From JACQAP01 sp035548375 (lineage in GTDB: Bacteria > Pseudomonadota > Gammaproteobacteria > Burkholderiales > JACQAP01), in NCBI GenBank assembly GCA_035548375.1, contig DASZTG010000069.1:6272-70271 (forward strand): a stretch of DNA of 64,000 nt. Direction: 5' to 3'. The notes under the pieces were generated by a model, which worked only from the letters and a program-made list of their open reading frames with translations, did not search any database and was not told where the DNA came from. Below, in pieces: positions 61,409 to 64,000 of the stretch; position 1 is the first letter of the stretch; every line of letters starts with the position of its first letter. The translations under genes and the position numbers were made by a program.

Positions 61409-63451
61409 CTAGCGCCCCGACAGGTCGGAAACGATCGCCAGCAATTCCAGCGGCTCGAAGGGTTTGGCGAGATGGGTCTGGTAGCCTGCCATCAGGGCGC
61501 GAACGCGATCGTCCGTGCGTGCGAACGCCGTCAGCGCGACGGCGGGCGTGTGGATGGACTGGCTGCGGATCTCGCGCATGAGCACGTAGCCGTCGCGATC
61601 GGGCATGCCGATGTCGCTGACGATGACGTCCGGCCGGAACATTTCGACGAGGCGCAGCGCCTCGTCCACCGAGCCGGCGAGGATGGGCACGGCCTCGCAG
61701 GCCGTCAGGAAGCGCTTGATCAGCTCGCGCGCGTCGGGCTCGTCGTCGACGACGAGTACCTTCAGCGCATGCAGCCTGGATGCATCGAATTTCGACAACG
61801 CCTGCATGGGCGATTCCTGGCGCCGCGTTGCCGGCGTGTCGGCGAGGCGCACGGCGCGCAGGGGCAGGCGCACGGTGAAGGTCGAGCCGCGTCCTTCCCC
61901 GGGACTGGCCGCGCGCACCGTGCCGCCATGCATTTCGACCAGGCCCTTGACGATGGAAAGCCCCAGGCCCAGGCCGCCGTGCTTGCGCTTGATCGAGCTG
62001 TCGGCCTGGCTGAATCTCGAGAACAGGTTCGGCAGGAAATCCGCGCTGATGCCCTGGCCGTCATCCGACACGCTGATTTCCACGTCAGAATGCACGCGCA
62101 CGACCGCCACCCGGACGCTTCCGTTCTTGTCCGTGAACTTGATCGCGTTGGTGAGCAGGTTCCAGAGAATCTGCTGCAGCCGCCCCGGATCGCCGCTCAC
62201 GGGGCCGGCGTCCGCGTCGATCGATTTTTCGGTGCGGATGTTCTTGGCCTCGGCCGCGGGCCTCACCGACTCCAGTGCCGCATCGACGATCTCAGGCAGG
62301 TCGACGGGCTGGATGTCGAGCCTGACCTTGCCGGAAACGATGCGACTCATGTCGAGCAGGTCTTCGATCAATTGCGTCTGCAACCTGACGTTGCGATCGA
62401 TCACGCCGAGCGCGTGCTCGCGCGTTTGCAGATCGTCCTTCCCCGCGCGCAGGAGTTGCGTCCAGCCGAAGATCGCGTTCAGCGGCGTGCGCAATTCATG
62501 GCTCAGGGTCGCGAGGAACTCGTCCTTCACGCCGCTGACGCGCTCGGCCTCCTGGCGCGCCGCGCGCTCGCTTTCCAGCAGCAGGCGCCTTTCCTCGGCG
62601 CCGAGCTTTTCCATCGTGATGTCGCGCGTGGTGCCGTCGAAGCGTTCTGGCCTGCCCATGGCATCGTAATAAGTGCGCCCGGTCGCGTGCACCCAGCGCA
62701 CGCGGCCGTCCGGGGACACCGTGCGGTATTCGATGTCGTAGCTCGCGCCGCGTTGCAGGGTTGCCCCCACCGCCTGGCGCGTGCGTTCCCTGTCGTCGTC
62801 GTGCAGCAGGGAGTAGAACAGGTCGAAGTCGATGTCGTTGCGGTCCGGCGGCAGCCAGAAATGCGCCTTGCACCGGTCGTTCCAGAATATCCTCCCGCTG
62901 CGAAGCTCGCAGTGGAACGTACCCAGCTCGGAAGCTTCGACGGCGAGCTCGAGCTGTTGCTGCAATTCGCGTGCGCGCGCCTCCGCATGCCGCACGGCCT
63001 CGATCTGGTCGCGGATCTCGTACTGGCGCAGGCGCCCGCGTATCGCCGCCTGCACCGCGCTGACGAGCGAACGGATCGGCGCCGGTCGTTCCAGCAGGAT
63101 GACATTGCGAAACGAGGCGATCATGCGCTGGCCGACGGGGGAGTCCGTGGCGCGCTTCATCATCATCACGATCGGGATGTCCGACCAGTCCGGCTGCGCG
63201 TCCAGCGCCGTCAGGAATTCCTTCGCCCCCGGTGCGGCGAACACGTCCTCGGTCAGCAGCAACGCGCCGGCGCCCACCGCCACTTCACGGCTCATTTCGT
63301 AGAGGTTGCGCAGCGTCACGCATTCCACACACGCCTTGAGCAGGATCTCGGTCGTGATGGCGCCGTCCCGCGCAGTCGGCGCGAGCAGCAGCACGCGCCT
63401 TCCTGTGCTGTCGACGGGGTCTTCGCTCGCGCGCAGCTGCATCCGCGTCAC
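61409..63451 (-). CDS. Hybrid histidine kinase (pseudo-receiver, PAS, HisKA, HATPase, REC)
   Basis: A 680-residue sensor kinase without membrane helices. An N-terminal receiver-like domain at about 18-140 lacks the normal acidic pocket, a PAS domain is at about 165-285, HisKA with H318 in LATLSHELRTPLNAI follows, and the ATPase has LLTNAIKFT, DDGQGIS and GGLGLGLSIVKG. A C-terminal receiver has VLVVDDEPDARE and DVIVSDIGMPDRDG. Its start overlaps the stop of the KaiC-like gene by 4 bases, so the pair is co-expressed. Confidence 0.92.
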   Translation of the reverse strand: MTRMQLRASEDPVDSTGRRVLLLAPTARDGAITTEILLKACVECVTLRNLYEMSREVAVGAGALLLTEDVFAAPGAKEFLTALDAQPDWSDIPIVMMMKRATDSPVGQRMIASFRNVILLERPAPIRSLVSAVQAAIRGRLRQYEIRDQIEAVRHAEARARELQQQLELAVEASELGTFHCELRSGRIFWNDRCKAHFWLPPDRNDIDFDLFYSLLHDDDRERTRQAVGATLQRGASYDIEYRTVSPDGRVRWVHATGRTYYDAMGRPERFDGTTRDITMEKLGAEERRLLLESERAARQEAERVSGVKDEFLATLSHELRTPLNAIFGWTQLLRAGKDDLQTREHALGVIDRNVRLQTQLIEDLLDMSRIVSGKVRLDIQPVDLPEIVDAALESVRPAAEAKNIRTEKSIDADAGPVSGDPGRLQQILWNLLTNAIKFTDKNGSVRVAVVRVHSDVEISVSDDGQGISADFLPNLFSRFSQADSSIKRKHGGLGLGLSIVKGLVEMHGGTVRAASPGEGRGSTFTVRLPLRAVRLADTPATRRQESPMQALSKFDASRLHALKVLVVDDEPDARELIKRFLTACEAVPILAGSVDEALRLVEMFRPDVIVSDIGMPDRDGYVLMREIRSQSIHTPAVALTAFARTDDRVRALMAGYQTHLAKPFEPLELLAIVSDLSGR

Positions 63452-64000
63452 TGCACCGATTCGAGTTCGACAGGCACTCCCGTCAGGATGCCGCGGAACC
63501 GGGTGAGCGGCTCGCTCAGTTCGATGCCCCCGCCGCCGAAGCGCAATTCGCGGATGCTCGCCTCGTGCAAGCCGCTGCGCTTCTTGACCACCGAGATCGC
63601 TTTTTTCACCTGTCCGGCGTGCTCGTAGAAGCGGAACAGGATCACCGTGTCCGCGAGGTAGGTCGTGTCCACCGGCGCCGCCATGCTGGTTCCCACGATG
63701 CCGTGCTGGGCGGCCACGATGAACGTCGACACGCCCCGCCGCCCGAGGTAGGTCAGCAGCTCGTGCAACTGGTTGACGAGGAAGCGCTCGTCGGGCATGG
63801 CATTGAGATACCCGTTGAGGCTGTCGATGACGACTACCTTCGCGTTGTCCCGCTCCACCGCGTCGCGCACGAGATCGACGAATTCGCCCGGGGAGAGTTC
63901 GGCCGGGTCCACCTGGCGCAGCGCGACCTGTCCCTCGCGCGTTCCCTGCGCGAACCGGATGCCCAGGCCGGCCGTGCGCTTGCCCAGCGAGGCCAGGGAT
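63448..64000 (-). CDS. KaiC-like RecA-superfamily ATPase (C-terminal part, cut by window edge)
   Basis: The 184-residue visible part is the C-terminal half of a KaiC/GvpD-type ATPase. It shows a Walker B region KVVVIDSLNGYLNAMP, then FIVAAQHGIVGT and DTTYLADTVILFRFYEHAG, typical of KaiC-like proteins outside cyanobacteria. The start lies beyond position 64000. It overlaps the hybrid kinase by 4 bases. Such stand-alone KaiC homologues are thought to link signalling to stress responses; clock activity is not implied without KaiA/KaiB. Confidence 0.88.
   Translation of the reverse strand, partial: SLASLGKRTAGLGIRFAQGTREGQVALRQVDPAELSPGEFVDLVRDAVERDNAKVVVIDSLNGYLNAMPDERFLVNQLHELLTYLGRRGVSTFIVAAQHGIVGTSMAAPVDTTYLADTVILFRFYEHAGQVKKAISVVKKRSGLHEASIRELRFGGGGIELSEPLTRFRGILTGVPVELESVQ

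Noticed and set aside
61472..63628. A 718-residue plus-strand frame
   Set aside because: It is antisense to the hybrid kinase, whose motifs are complete.

Overview
The window is about 64 kb of GC-rich chromosome from a Gram-negative bacterium, most likely a betaproteobacterium of the Burkholderiales type. This is an inference from the content: a parE/parC pair, a LysR regulator divergent from a DUF2917 gene, a PagL-type lipid A deacylase, an OM-lipoprotein/EmrA/EmrB efflux operon and the DUF3300/DUF2950 pair. Coding density is high. I see no tRNA, rRNA, CRISPR array, intact insertion sequence or prophage, so this is core or near-core genome rather than a mobile island.

Layout. 1-4.7 kb (minus): a STAS / metallo-beta-lactamase / membrane-protein signalling operon, then a DUF1501/DUF1800 pair. 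4.9-10.8 kb: a HoxN-type Ni/Co transporter, a membrane-anchored helical protein, a secreted lactonase-like MBL enzyme with a strong terminator, two beta-propeller proteins and an RcnA-type Ni/Co exporter. 11-15.3 kb: an 11-repeat Sel1 protein, an enolase-superfamily enzyme, a small lysine-rich protein and a hydroxypyruvate-isomerase-like enzyme. 15.3-16.7 kb: two tiny ORFs with matching N-termini and their own terminator, divergent from a LysR gene. 16.8-21.2 kb: topoisomerase IV (parE, parC). 21.4-27.6 kb: a pilin-like protein, a MOSC-rubredoxin fusion, an osmoprotectant-type ABC transporter and an NfeD/SPFH pair. 27.8-32.3 kb: a REC-PAS-GGDEF-EAL protein, GNAT, DUF2917, LysR and a frameshifted membrane gene. 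32.7-36.2 kb: DUF3300, DUF2950 and a very acidic secreted protein. 36.3-44.9 kb: GST, aldo/keto reductase, a dispersed inverted-repeat element, a cupin-like protein, a DUF945 protein, a small winged-helix protein, a Tat-type amidohydrolase, a DUF3187 outer-membrane protein and a TauD-type dioxygenase. 45-53.7 kb: a CPA1 antiporter, PagL, PssA, a long-form SDR, a DUF6496 protein, a compact peptide transcription unit, OsmC, a CNB/glutaredoxin-like/TrxR fusion and a metallophosphoesterase. 53.9-61.4 kb: a large AAA/TPR regulator and a tripartite efflux operon. 61.4-64 kb (minus): a KaiC-like ATPase (cut by the window edge) overlapping a hybrid histidine kinase.

Functional themes are signalling (STAS/MBL, c-di-GMP, KaiC plus hybrid kinase), envelope and stress management (PagL, PssA, NfeD/SPFH, OsmC, SDR, DUF6496, CNB-TrxR), metal and osmolyte transport, and drug efflux. 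The least explained items are two small-peptide loci: 49777-49860, with a promoter, an excellent ribosome binding site and a terminator, and 15360-15596, with two ORFs sharing an N-terminal motif plus a terminator. Neither matches a family I know.
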